This document shows, piece by piece, positions 1 to 13,900 of a DNA stretch of 64,000 bases; position 1 is the first letter of the stretch; every line of letters starts with the position of its first letter. The position numbers were made by a program, and so were the translations under genes. The notes below the pieces were generated by a model. It saw only the letters and a program-made list of their open reading frames with translations, made no database searches and was not told the DNA's origin. The stretch comes from Helicoverpa zea (lineage: Eukaryota > Arthropoda > Insecta > Lepidoptera > Noctuidae), in the NCBI RefSeq assembly GCF_022581195.2, contig NC_061459.1:13082001-13146000 (forward strand), in the 5' to 3' direction.

Positions 1-1052
1 CCGTTAGAGGAGTTTCAGTTTTGTGGATGACGAATAGATGTGTCTGGTAAATATTGTTATTGCCGATACAAACTATGGCTATATGTTTATAGTAGTTATA
101 GCACATCGATATCGATTGAATTAGATTAAGACTATGTTGTCTTTACCCAATCTTTGACTCTGTTATATACATTGTTTACCTTGAGAGAAATGTTGACTTC
201 ATACTTCTTCTAGGTGGGATAGAATCATCATCTGCCTCGCATTTTTTCAATAGAATATACAATAGAATCATTCTGCATAAAAGGAGGCTGAAATAAACAC
301 TCAAGTTTTATAATCGAAATATTCACAGTTCATACAAATTAACCCTTAAATGGATAGTTGCAACACAAACTCACTACTTACCCTTAACCGCAATTCCATC
401 TTAACCAAGCGCCATCATTTACGCTTACAATATATTTCTATTATCCCGATAGCTAAACAAAGTAACAGTAACAGTTCAGCTACAAACTGTAGGCTGTACG
501 ACAGTTTACGAGGCAATCTGGAGCATCTCCGTTTATGTGGAGCGCCTGACGGAGGGCAGACGCGGTGGCGACGCGGCGGCGCGACGGCGCCTGTGTTCAC
601 CGTCGTAGACAGATATGTATGTAGTTGTGTGGGTACGCTGGTAGTATAGGGTTGAGTTTTCAGAAAAATTGTTGAGATCTATGTCTTTATAATATAATTG
701 TTTATGTAAAATGTGTTCTTGAATGAGTAGGTACTAAATATATGCATTTTACAATTTGCAACAATAATATCTTATATCAAGTTTTATTTCGTCGTTCTAA
801 GAATTAGCTCACTACTATGTTCTCAGAACGACAATATATGGAATGGTTGTATAATGTCAAGAAAAATATGATAAGCTTTTCGAAGTTTTTACTGGGTAAC
901 CAGTAAAGATGGTTTGCACTATAATGTCTGGACACCTTTTCACACACGGTCGGTTAGCCCCATGGTAAGTTATTTATTAACTTGTGTTATGGGTGCTAAC
1001 ACAACTGATAAACTACATATAGCTACATATATACATATTTATGAATACATAT

Positions 1053-1175
1053 TGCAACACCCAGACCACGGCCAACAAGCATGCTCATCACACAAATGTC
1101 GACCGAACCGGGAATCGAACCCGGGACCTCAGGTTTGGCAGTCCGGCATGGTGACCATTGCGTCATCGAGGTCGT
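1053..1175 (-). mobile_element. tRNA-derived SINE fragment
   Basis: Contains cgggaatcgaacccgggacc, the reverse complement of a tRNA B-box region, followed by an anticodon-arm-like stretch. No flanking 7-bp acceptor pairing or intact cloverleaf, so it is not called as a tRNA gene. Small ORFs across it are chance. Confidence 0.6.
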
Positions 1176-3035
1176 CAAACACACTCAACGTCAAATGCAC
1201 TGTTCCCAGCTATCGTATTAACCTTTATGACTTTTACTCATCTCTCTTTGTGCTTAAATTGCACATTGCATTTGTTATACTCATCCGATTTCTATATCTG
1301 ATTATCAAACCTATTCAACCTCCTTCCATTTCAGTCAATTTGATGAAATTAACCCTACTCAAGCGGTACTTTTCCTAGAAAACACAGATGTATTGCAGAC
1401 TAATATTTCCTGTGACACATTGGATTCAGCCTTAAATAACAGATAACTTACGACTCTTCGCGAAAATGACTTTAGTTTTTCCAGACAGAGATTTCCGCTA
1501 GATATTTAAGTAAGAATTGAGACTTTTTCTGTTATAAGTATCCTCTTTTGATATTGTGTCCGTAAAGTTGTGTGGGGATAGGCGTCGCAAATTGGAGCTT
1601 GTGTTAAGAGTGTGCTCTTGACAACCGTGGCGCTTGTTAATTTAAGAAGACAACTTTAGCGCCTTCACACCAGCGAATTTTTCCCAGTTCCATTCTACCT
1701 ATAAATTAACTTCAACTATTACCCATGCAAGTGACGACAAGTGAAACCGCGTAAGAAAACCGAGTGGAAAATCCGCTGATGTGTAAAAGAGCATGGGAGT
1801 AAGAATACTGTCCCTCGGCGATAAATATATGGCGAAAAAAAATTGTGACTAGTACTAGTGAAAAATCATTTTCTGATTTCATTCTATCTATGATATCAAG
1901 GAGCTAATTCCATATTAATAATATTTAGTCCAGTAACAATGCGGATGAAACCACATACCTACTTTTAAACCAGTGTTCATATAGGAACTTTTCTATTACC
2001 TATAATATTATTTTTATACCGCACAATCCATTAAGCTGTCATCCTCAAAGCTAAGATGAATGGAGTGCGAGACGATAGGCATTGTTTAGATTTCATAATA
2101 GCTAGCTTTCTCCAAAGTTAGTTTATTGAAAAATTTGTATACTCACGTAGAATGAATTATGTTCGGCTACGCAAGCTTTAAATAGACTTTTTTACAAAGT
2201 TTGTAAAATATATTTCTTACATTCACGTAATAGATACTCATTCTATTCATATATTTTGAACGAGTTTCCTGAGAGGCTGAGCCATTTGCTAGATCGTTAA
2301 CATTTTGCACGTATGAACCTATATACCTATTTCTAGATTACTTTTGAGTGAAAAGTATTATATTGAATCTGAGGGTGTATATTTAAACAATGATTTGTAA
2401 TCGAGCGACTGAACGAGCATTTCACTCTCTACAGTAAAATTATTTTTGACAACGAAAGACTGCCATTACGTTCCAAAAGAATGCTCTTGTTCTAGTTTTA
2501 GTTCTAGTTGCTCTATCGTTTTATGTAAACGCAATCTTGTTAAAAATGATTGTGCTATGCTCATTCTAATTAACATTTACACGAACCACTTACATATCAA
2601 CCCCACGAGAGGATAAGCGGTGCACTTGACGAGTGTGAACTGCACACAGAAACGCGTGTCTATAAGCTCTTGTGACACGACACGCTTGACAGATTTGTAA
2701 TCTGCTGTCAATATTGAGTGGCAATTGTTTTTATTAACATTTTGGTTGAATCCTATGCTTGATTTGGCGAATTGAGATTTTTTGAAAAATCGGTCCTTCG
2801 TGAAATTTGATTTATTCAAGTCATACTGATTCAAATAAAAAATGCAACTTTTCGAATGCATAATATTTGAGCTTTAGTATCGTAAACAGGGCGGGTCGCT
2901 AAATATAACAGTTTTGCCCACTTTAAAGACATTGCTCAACATTGTAAAATTTAAAAAGGCCATTCACCCGCAACACTATCCTTACAATGTTACATAACAC
3001 TAACATATAAAACTTTATAACATCTCAACCCGTAA

Positions 3036-3115
3036 CATAGTCGGCGCGGCGTAGCAATGTACTCGGTGCTACGTAGCCGAGCTGTAGCGCTACACTCCGT
3101 AGCGCTACGTGACCG
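3036..3115. repeat. cluster of gtagcgctac-type palindromes
   Basis: Several overlapping short palindromes (gtagcgctac, ctacgtag) in a GC-rich island within AT-rich DNA. A related cluster occurs at 18116-18190 and a short trace near 60822. Probably a degenerate repeat family. Confidence 0.5.
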
Positions 3116-3909
3116 GGTCACAAGTGATAGATGGCACTCCGGAATACCTGAGCTACCGAATTCTGCTTACTTTGTATGGGTATTAGTACGAATATATTAT
3201 ACTTACATGTATTTATTTTGTACTGAATAGTAAATGAGCGAGACTGAAGATTCTTGAAAGCAAGAAAGGAATCATTATTTTGCTTGGAAGATTCTATTGA
3301 TGTTCTGATTATACAGATGCGTAATAGAAATTAATTAATTACATATAAATAAGGAAAAATTACTTTAAAATTTATGTCACGTTAAGATATTATTTATTTG
3401 AAGAACTGAAAGTTCATATCGTATCTTTTATTGCATTTCGTAATGTACCATTCCAACATGAACAGTTTTCTTCTAATCTCCGAATTAAATTAATCACAAT
3501 AAGTTCAAAAATACACACATATTTTAATGAAGTCTTCTTGGTAATCTTGTTGAAATATGTATAAAACTTCCGTCATCGACATCGGACTATTATTTTGACA
3601 GTATAAAGGCCTCGTCACACAGATCGATACACTGAATATTCGCCGGATTCCCATTGATGTCACAAATGTAGGCCAGTTGACTTTATTAGGTCGTAAATAC
3701 CAGTTTATATATAAAACAATAACGTATAATCCTGATCTATCATCTGCCGTAATATAGATTTTATTACTGTCGGTTCCGTGTCCGGGGAGATTTATGACGT
3801 AGCTTCTACACACGACTTTGCTTGGATTTGAGAATTGGACTCGGAAAGCCCTACAATTATTCTGAATAAGAAACTTTCTGTAGGTATATTAATTTGATAT
3901 TTTATCGTA

Positions 3910-4110
3910 ACTATTTTGGGGTCGGCCCAGAGTCTAAATGGATGCAGCTGAGTACCAGTGTTTTACATGGAGCAACTGCCTATCTGGACTCTTCAACTCA
4001 GTTACGTCGGCAGCCCGATACCCTTTGATAAGACCGATATTTAGACGTTCTGGCTTCTAACTTCCCGTAAAAACTGTCAATTGACAGACGGGACTTATCA
4101 ATATAACGCG
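3910..4110 (+). repeat. dispersed lepidopteran-type repeat (gctgagtaccagtgttttac family)
   Basis: Shares gctgagtaccagtgttttac and flanking sequence with 46500-46625 and, more weakly, 45950-46130, all in the same orientation. I recognise the family from moth genomes; its class is not certain. Confidence 0.65.
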
Positions 4111-4378
4111 CCTTTGAAACAAGTACATATTTTAGTGTCCAAGTCGAGTATATTGAATTGAAATTCACAATGTTGCCAAGAATGAAAATGAATTCAGCAA
4201 CATGTTGGTTACAAATTGAACACACGTCTCGTACGACCTCTGAGTATTACATACGTGGTGGTAATAGAATACGTGTCTCTTTACTGAAAAATATCAGTAC
4301 TGAGGACTCAGCAAATATGTTACGACTGTAACAGCAATGAAAATTCATACTATGTTTGAATCTTTTTATAGTTATACA

Positions 4379-4570
4379 ATCCCTACTAATATTATAAATG
4401 CGAAAGTAACTCTGTCTGTCTGTCTGTTACGCTTTCACTGAACTGATTTAAATAAAATTTGGTACAGAGATAGAGTTGACCTTGAGAAAGAACATATGAA
4501 ATTTTTTATCCCGGATTTTTGAAGAATTCTCTTGGAAACGCGATATAACCGAACTCGAACCAGTAATTCA
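4379..4570 (+). repeat. dispersed repeat with ctgtctgtctg microsatellite
   Basis: The motif taatattataaatgcgaaag followed by ctgtctgtctgtctg recurs in diverged form at 55684-55860. Common in lepidopteran genomes. Noncoding. Confidence 0.6.
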
Positions 4571-4596
4571 TATGTTTGGAACGAAAGAATGTGGGC

Positions 4597-4734
4597 CTTA
4601 CTACAAAAACTTTAAACCCTGTTTTACACTTGTCTAATAAAATTTTGGCTGCAAAATGAACCATATGTCAACGTCATAATTTGACATTTTTTTAGACAAG
4701 GCATAAACTGACGTTTAAAAGTTTTTGTGGTAAG
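4597..4734. mobile_element. short inverted-repeat element (MITE)
   Basis: The ends cttactacaaaaactt and the reverse complement of aagtttttgtggtaag pair. The pairing continues to ttgtctaa on each inner side. About 138 bp with no coding capacity. Superfamily unclear because the target duplication is not obvious. Confidence 0.65.
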
Positions 4735-4995
4735 ACGGTGTATGTCTTACTTTTAAGCTCAAATGCATACCTACTAAGTTACAATTTTATTACAGTGTTT
4801 TATTGTTCATATTCGAATACCGTTAAGTCACTGGTGGCTAACAAATAAGACATCATTGATCATTTGTTTTTAGGTAAAGACAAAAACAGATCGGGCGCGA
4901 ACTATTTTTAGCATGGTTTATGGAAAGAAAAATGTCTGTTTTTGTTGAGTTTTGCATAGTGGGTATATAAATGAGTGTTATATCATTTGTTGCAG

Positions 4996-7900
4996 CCACC
5001 GAGCTAGACTTGCTGGGCGCTCTGTCGCTGCACAACACGTCGCGCGCCGGCGTCACCGCCGCGCCGGGGATGCAGCCGCAGCGCACCGCTTATACGTTAC
5101 AAGGTAACATTATTATATACTTCATATCATACCAATAATGCTATTCATCGCATATTTAGTAACTGCAGTTGGTAGTCTTCTTGAGTCAGCCAACCCCAGA
5201 AGGACCAACCAGGTCCAAGGCTTGCTGGGGCTGCGGCGTTGTTCGAAAGAGTTACTGCGGCCATTTGAAGATGATGATGGCCATTTGATGGGTCGTGTGA
5301 TGATTTCACATAAAAAAAATCTTTTATCTCTACATGTCATTTCAATCGATTGAGCAACTTTACCGAGCCAATTATTAGTTCCACAATAAAATGCCAAAAT
5401 TATTTAAATAAGGCATGCATTTTGCGGACTTGACATGACACACCACCGTGTGTAAAGATTACTACTTTTGTTATACAGCAGTTAGAGTAATAAATCAAAC
5501 GAGGTAAAAGATATGCTTCTACATTTCAGGCATGCGAGATTTTTATAGCTCCAAGTTAGTTTCCTACATGAATATTTATGTTAACAAAGTTGATGTGTTT
5601 CGTAACCCGCCGCGGCGCCGGTTTAAATAGGAACCTACACAATTTTGATTAGGTTATATGTAGCAAATAATGAAAAGCCTGAACGACACTTGTTATCTGT
5701 TACTATTTAAGTGTGTCGTAATAGTTTTGAAATCCTTGATCCATTGATTCAATCTCAAAATACTTTATCATCACTCTGCAAGTTTTCTGGCAAGTTCAAC
5801 TGACGCTAGGTATTTCAATCAATATATACACATTCATATATCTAACTTCGACACTTCATCATTTAAGTTACACTAGTCTCATACACCTTCAGTGTAAACC
5901 CACCTTTACCAACAGTGTGTCCCCGTTCCACAAAGTTGCGGAACAAACAAACAAACACACGTTCGTTACAGGGTGAAATATCGCGCACGCTGTTATTACG
6001 GACACTGAATATATTATGTGTTTGTACGTGAATCTTAGGTTGGCGATCAAAAATATGCTTGAACAATGTGGTTTCACAATATGACGTTAACATTTCAGAT
6101 AATAACAGTTAACTTTCTATGGGTTTAAAAATAATATCTAAGTATAAATGTGCTTTAAAAAACAAAGTCAAATGGGACCGAAAAAAGACTTACATTGACC
6201 TTATTTGTATAGCCCTAAGAGAGTCAAGTGTGTCGTAGGTACTAGAAATTGTTCAGCAAACGTACAAACTGAACTGACAGACAGGTGAGGATCTCAACCT
6301 TATTCTGATCTGAAACGGAATAATTATTCACAAAAAAAGTCGCACAGAAAAAAAAGAGATACAAGAAAATGTAATAAATATGTACTACTATTCTCGACTT
6401 TCTTAGTCTAAAAAATAAAAACAGTTACAGTTAACAATTTTGTAAACAGTATCATTTAAGCTATGCGGGACCTAAATCGTAAACCGAGACCTTTTTAAAG
6501 TAACCTACCAAGTCTCCACAAAGCTTTACCATCAAATACATCAATCCATCCCCATATATCAAGCCCCTATATAAAATTCACGTAACTACTGCTTTAATAG
6601 CGGCAAACATTTGCTGCAGCTCGAATGCAATACATTTCACTTGCAATTCCATTTCGCCCCTCAAGCCATCCATTAGTGCTAGAGGTGCGCCTCGATGCAC
6701 CTACTTACGATCTACGACTTACTACCGTATAGTATCGGTTTCAAATTGATTACCGTATTCAATGGTATATGAAGGTAGTGCATTTTGATATGAAGTCTGT
6801 GTGATTCAATTGTTTTGTTTCCGTGCAAATAAGGAGTTCTAGAGAAAATAAATAATAGTTTAAAAAAAAACTAAAAAACACGCTTTTTATAGAAAAACGA
6901 ACTAAAAATAAGAAAATAAATTTTAATGGATTTAAATTAAGAAAACAGTGTTAAAAATTTCAATGAATATAAATTAATAATAGTATGAATACAAAAAAAA
7001 TATTTTAAAAAAGCGTGGGGTGCATGGTGTCAATAGTTCTAAATATTTTATTGACAGATATGAGTACAGTGATTTTCATTTCGATAATATCTTAAAAGCA
7101 CCCCACGCTTTTTTAAAATATTTTTTTTGTATTCATACTATTATTAATTTATATTCATTGAAATTTTTAACACTGTTTTCTTAATTTAAATCCATTAAAA
7201 TTTATTTTCTTATTTTTAGTTCGTTTTTCTATAAAAAGCGTGTTTTTTAGTTTTTTTTTAAACTATTATTTATTTTCTACTTTTTAGTTTGTTTCAAAAC
7301 TATTATTTGTTTTGTAGAATTAAAATTCTCTTTAGTATACAAAAAATTGTCAATATTAGAGAAAACGGCTAAAGATAATTATTGGAAATAAAAATTTACA
7401 TCGAGTCCTGCCTTATCGACTGTAGAGAAAAATTCTAGAAAATTTTAATTAATTTTCTTACCTTATCGACTATAGATGAAAATTATATAGGTAAATTAAC
7501 AAAAATCATATTTTGCAAATTGAAAAGCCTAGAAGTCGGTGTCTAATGGATGTTACTAAGTTAATTTTGCCACCGACTTCTAGGCCGGTGCACCTAAAAT
7601 TAGTTTTTTTTTTGCTTTTTAGTGTTTTGGGAAGTCGGTTTAATTTTTTTGTAAAAAGGTTATTTATTCAAAGCTTTTCAGTGATACGAATAGTTGTCAC
7701 TATCCATACATGTGGGAAGTTCTCATCAATACAAAGAATATAAGTCCAAACGAGGTATTTTACATGTTCAGTTGTCGAGTTCCCTCGACTTTCTCTGGTC
7801 TCCATCATCAGGTCAGCTCCAAATCTTCACTGTTGCATAGGTCTTGTCAATACGAATAATCTAAGCCCAAACACGAGGTAGTTTACATATTCAGTTGTCG

Positions 7901-10900
7901 AGTTCCCTCGACTTTCTCTGGTCTCCATCATCAGGTCAGCTCCAAACCTTCACTGTTGCATAGGTCTTGTCAATACGAATAATCTAAGCCCAAACACGAG
8001 GTAGTTTACATATTCAGTTGTCGAGTTCCCTCGACCCTCTCTGGTCTCCATCATCAGGTCAGCTCCAAATCTTCACAGTTGAATAGTGCTTTTAGGCGTA
8101 CACCTGAGTGTCAAGTTTTTACCCTATGTATGCCTACAACTTTTGAAGGTTGCCCTCGATTTCTCAGGGTTTCCATCATCAGATCCTAACCTGATGACTA
8201 TGGGACCAACTGCCAGCTATTCCGAGTCGAACAAAAAAAGAATCACGTAAATCGGTCTATAAACCTCGGAGTAATCGATGTGTATGTGTAACCTCCTCCT
8301 TTTTGGGAAGTCGGTTAAAAATGGAATAATTTTATCAAATTAGTGTATTGTCATCGGTCCTCAATAAATCTACAAAGTTTGAACGAAATCTGGCCATTTA
8401 AAGTGGGTCAAAATCGCGCCCAAAGAAGTCGGTTACAAACATACAAACATACAGGTGAAGCTAATAAAAAGCGTGTAATGAGGTCGCAGTATTGGGAATG
8501 ACTTTTCAGAAAGACTTGTGAAGTTATGGGTTTTTTAGTCTAGGGTTACTTTACTGTTTCTTTGATAGGATTATCTAGGTTTAACGTAGGTTATAACTAA
8601 GTATGGTGAAAATAAGAAAAGGGTCGATAAATAGTGGCGTTTCTTGCGCCAATTCCTCTTTCGGGCAAAAACACAAGAAGTGGTGATGGGTGAGCGTTTT
8701 GGATGTTGTCTTTCGCAAATTTCTGACGTTTAAAAAGTGATATTTTGCAGTCAAGTTTGAATAAATGATTTTGAGTTTGAGTTAATTAAATACCTTCGAG
8801 TATCGATTCTTAGACGGTCTAAAATATGACTATAAATACAAATAGCGATATCGGGAGTGTACAATAGAAGTTATTTCCTTCACTTATCGCGAGGGGAGCC
8901 AGGCTTTGTGCTTCCCCTTTTAAAGATAACTCTGAGATTGATGTATTCGGATGTGTAGTAGATTTGTTATTATGAACTCTTTGTTGTGAAGTCACTTTTT
9001 GATATGTCTTAATCATTTAGAATTTCAGGAAGTGTGGTGTGAATTTTATTGTGTGCCAAATTATAAGAGTGCTAGTGTGAGTTAGATTAATGACTGGAGT
9101 GTTTTTAGAAAGGTTAATTTTAAGGTAATCAATCGATAATCATATAAAAATAAGGGGTGGTGACATTATTTATTTTGTACCTTTATGAGCTTAAATCATC
9201 TTAACAGAATTAATATTTCTGTGGGTAAAGTAAATGTGGAGAATTTCAATATCTAAGTTAAGTTACAATAAGCCAAATTCATTTAAAATCATTCCTCCGC
9301 ATGGGGATACCCTGTCTTAATAAGAATTAGCCTTAGGCATTTAGCAAAATTAATTATGCCCTCTGGGCATTCAAAATTGATGATGTTAGTTGATTGTGAT
9401 CCCGTACGTGACAACGCGTTCGGACCGGACCGGATTCCCGGCTCGTTATCGGCGGTCCGGGCATGTCCGGGCTCCCTTCGGCGGCCGTTGATTAACTGAC
9501 CTCTAAATCTGAGTTCTGTCACGTATCTGATAGGGATGTCAAACAGAGTACGTATTATTAGGAAGGGACTTTTTACCTCTACGTGGTCACCATTTAGATT
9601 ACGACAAACTTTAGTACATAAGTAGCTTTAATTTGACATGCGCAAAAGGACTGCATGCATTAAAAAAAAATAAGAACGGATAAAATATAAAGAAATTCTA
9701 GTAAACTTACTATTGGGTGTAACATTGTGACGTAGACAATTTTTTGTATAATGATACAGATAGAAATGATACAGATAAATCATCTTAAAAAAATCCGTGT
9801 TGATAAATCGTACCGTATACCGTGTTGATAAATCATCTTTTCGTAATAACATTTATACGTCAAACTAATAACTCAACCAATAAGTACAAGATACCCTAAT
9901 AAAACATAAACTTTTAAAGCACCCCACTTTCAACGCTTAAAAAAGCTCAATTTTCCAATTAAAATATTTGTCACAATAGATCGTCATGTGTTTGAGGCAG
10001 CCCTATGAGTTCGGACGCTATTTCACTTACGCGAAACGTAATCCTTGCCATTAGGCGGGTTACGCGCGAACGTAATTGTCGAAGGGTGTTCACCCTAATT
10101 GTGGGATCCCTGGGGCCATATTGTCTGTCATATTGTCTCGCCGACTCGTTCCTGGTTCAAGTGTCAAACGCCAAAAGCCCGGGATTAGGGACCCAAACGA
10201 CATTGTTGTAAATACCGAACATTCATTACGTTGCCTCATTGACTGAGTGTGACAAAATAGATAAGTCTGTGGTGGATATACAGCGTGTTATGGGGTAATT
10301 TTGTTGGGTTCTGTAGTTAATATTTGTGCAAAAGATAAAGTTGATAATTCTGTTTGTGAATACTGTGTATTTCAAACATTTAAGATCCAGGCACGTTCAT
10401 GAGCCATTTCTGAATTAAGACAGAGTTAATAAAAGTTAAGGGCTATTACTGCTGAAAGCTAGAATTAAGAGCTAAGTGAGTAAGTGAGCCACTTATAGTG
10501 CCACTTTTCAAGTAGCGGAGGTAACTTCATTTGGGGAGGCGTTGTATTATGACTGAAGTCAATTAGCGTTATAGTTCTTTTGTGTTCTTATAGAGTTAGG
10601 TATAAATGTGAACATTGCGAATGATGTTGTGATGCCCTACTTTACAATTCGTTTTTAATATAACACGTGATGTACTTAGTCAAAAATAGATTAATCTTAA
10701 TGTATTATAACTTTTTGATTTGTCTTTTTTTTTAATTTGTTCAAAGTTTTTCTATTGATAAGTTCGTAAATTTCTTTCTTTCACTTTACTTTTACTTTCT
10801 TCCACAACTAAGGGTCATGGGTTCTTATATTCACGACGGATCTCTAAACCTTAACAGGCTGTCAGCTAATGATCGTCAGATTTGTCACACAATAGGCTTC

Positions 10901-13900
10901 CTGAGGTGTGTGGTAGACAGCAGCCAGCAACAGACTATGAATGATATGCATCAGTTATGTCGACACGTCAAGGACAGACACTCGTGAATAATCGCTGAAA
11001 GCTCGGCGGATTATCTGTGTGAATCTATTCTGTTTGATAAATGGGTGAGGAGAAATAATTACCTATCACTTATTAAGCTATTCATATCCATGTTGATCTA
11101 ATGGCCACAACTAATACTTCTGGTTGAGGAATTGTTTCTTAGCTAAATAAATAGGTTTTGTGGAAATGTACTATTGTTGCTCCTAAAACAATCTACAGGT
11201 CATGTAGATTTGTAACAGCTTGATGAAAGAGCTGAAATTAAGAGTATGATAAGCTGGATTCTTTTATAAAAAGAAGTTGTCTAAATACATATAACCGAAG
11301 AAATATTGTCGTGTCCTTTAACGAGGGGTGACACGTTTGAACTCAAAGGATAAAAGTAAGGACTTATTTTACTAAATGAAAAGCTACGTAACTCTCAAAT
11401 GCGTATATAGTCAACACGGAAACATTGTTACCGAAATCGGTGTAAAAAAAAATACCCACAATGTATAACATAAATGTACAAATTATTTGGGTTATTAAGT
11501 TTATTATATTTCATTATATTACGCTATGATGTGGCACGCGCCGGTGTGCATTGATCTTTGCTGGCTCAGCGAACTGGACGCGCGCCGTTTGAAGCTTAAT
11601 CATGTGAAAATGCGTGCTTAATTTATTAAAATATTAGCTGGGACACCATTTTCCTTAGTCAAAAGGTCCATTTTACATATAAAGGTAGAAAGTTAAACTT
11701 TTATTTTGATACTTTCTGGAAGGCACAAAAAAATCAATTAATTTTTGTTATTAGCAGCAATTAAATTTGTTGCTGTTAAACGATCTATGTTGCTATAATA
11801 CCAAGAATTACATAGCCAGCTACGCAGCTATTTTAAGCTTTATAGCTATTTCATTAGATTTCCTAGAAACGTAACTTTACGATTTTGTTTCTAACCTACC
11901 GTTTTACATAACACAGTAAACCCAACCATATATAAAGCAGTAAATAGAGTATTTAAGATATCAAATGTAGATAAATCTGGTTAGTAAATCAACCTTAAGT
12001 TTGCGTGCTAGTTTACCTACTTAGTAATTCTCTCTAACAAGTTTCGCGCGGAACTAAATACCGCTATAGGCGGAGAATTTTCACCACAAACCAAAGAAAA
12101 AACAAAATTAGCTACATTTCAACACGCCCGTTTAAGTGTGTGCTGTATAATTTAGCACTTCAGTATGTTTTCTTTCAAAAATTTTCCCTGAATGAAAATG
12201 GTCTGTTGAAGCCTGGAAAAAGTTGTAACAGGAATTTAAAGTTATGTGTTTGATTATTTTATTTGTGATGAACACGTATAAACCATCTTTGGAATTAATG
12301 TTCAATGTATTTAAGTACTTATGTAAATTGTAATTTAAGTATTGTTTACAATACATTTGTAACACCACCCTAAGCTCAGCAAACGCAGCTGACAGATTTT
12401 TGTTTATACAAAGTTTGGGATTGCTTTTTTAGTTTGTATAAATTAACTTTGTATATTTTATCAGTACTTAGTACTAACATTTCAAATACATATTAGTAGG
12501 TACTCTGATTCAGTACATATCCGCGTAGGCTTGCACCTAGTTGTTGCAGCTTATGAGAAAAGAAGTAATTAAAATCAATGTTTATCCAACCACCAGACAG
12601 ATCGGCACGTGTCTGTGACAAACGACTTGCAATAAACGTATGTATCCATTGCGGGCACAATACGTGTTTGCACAAAGCACACTCTATGTTTGCGCGTCAC
12701 CCACGCGGTGCGGGGACGATTACAATTATATCCGAATGTGTAGGACATAATAAATATTGTTTGTCAATATTGGGAATTAAGGTGCTAAATGCAATCACAG
12801 AATACGCGAAACAGTACTTATCAAAACTCATGTTTGAGTTAGGTTGTCGTAAAACGAAATCTCGCCTAGTTACCTGAAGGCGCAATGAAGTTAGGCATTT
12901 CATGAAACTATTGTGTAGTTTGAATTTAGTGACGTAATACGCTAACACACCTGAATAATTACTTCTTGTATTTGCAAATTAATACCGTTATTCACACCTG
13001 GAATTAAATTACTTAAGTAATAACCCAATACAGTAGTAGAGTAATGGTTGCATTAGGTATTCAATTATTTCTTGCATAATTTTACGAGTATTCCTAAAAT
13101 GGGTTGTTGGGGAGTAATAACATCCAGGAAAATTACTGATTTGTGGAAAGCTTCCCTTAACCGATGTCCATAAACCCATGAAACTTTAAGTATACGGCGA
13201 ATGAAGTGTTCTCATATATCAATTTAACACAGCTTACATTACTACCTACCCCATAAAAATAGCAGTAAGCAATAAAAAAAACACTTCTTCACAAATTCTA
13301 TTGTTTTGCAAACATTTTAAGAGAGCAACGCGAATAATAAAACCTTTGCAATACACCGTATCTTCCCCTTATGTTATTTCAGCAACAAACAAATGAAATA
13401 TGAAACTGTTCGGAAGATTCGCTTACCCCTCGGTAAGCCGACGTAGGGTTGCGAGAACCAATTTATAAAGACCTCTTATTGGGGCTTGGATAAGTTTTGG
13501 CCAAAGAACTCCACAGGTCTTGTTATATTGGTTGATTTTTCAACTATCCACTGACTGGGCTGCGAGCTAATTGATATTAAATAATAATTGAGGCAAGGGG
13601 AGTCCTAACGTCAAAGAGACTCAATGCATTATTCATAATTTTCATGGAAAATGATCTGCACTGGAACATATGTTTTCTCATTCTGTTTGTATAGGACTCT
13701 TCATATCTTAGGCTTGTATTTTCAGGCTGTTATTCAAGAGTAGTATAAATAATAAAATAACAAGGTTCAGGATCTCATTTATCATATTCCTCCCCTCAGG
13801 AAAGGATCAATATTTTAGTACTTTGTCCAACTTGTAGCAACCCTTACGAGTGACGTAGAAATATGTGTGGGAAATATAGCAATTAAGAAAATTGCTTTAC

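Noticed and set aside
350..649. 99-residue plus-strand ORF with a GC-rich end, considered as the missing NELL first exon
   Set aside because: No hydrophobic signal peptide in frame and no phase-1 donor leading to 4996; the composition looks like chance.
1085..1170. tRNA-like sequence with a clear B box (also near 22845, 24480 and 28890)
   Set aside because: No complete cloverleaf or acceptor stem; the copies belong to SINEs.
10005..10211. 68-residue ORF in the long NELL intron
   Set aside because: No splice context, motif or repeat identity; not distinguishable from chance.
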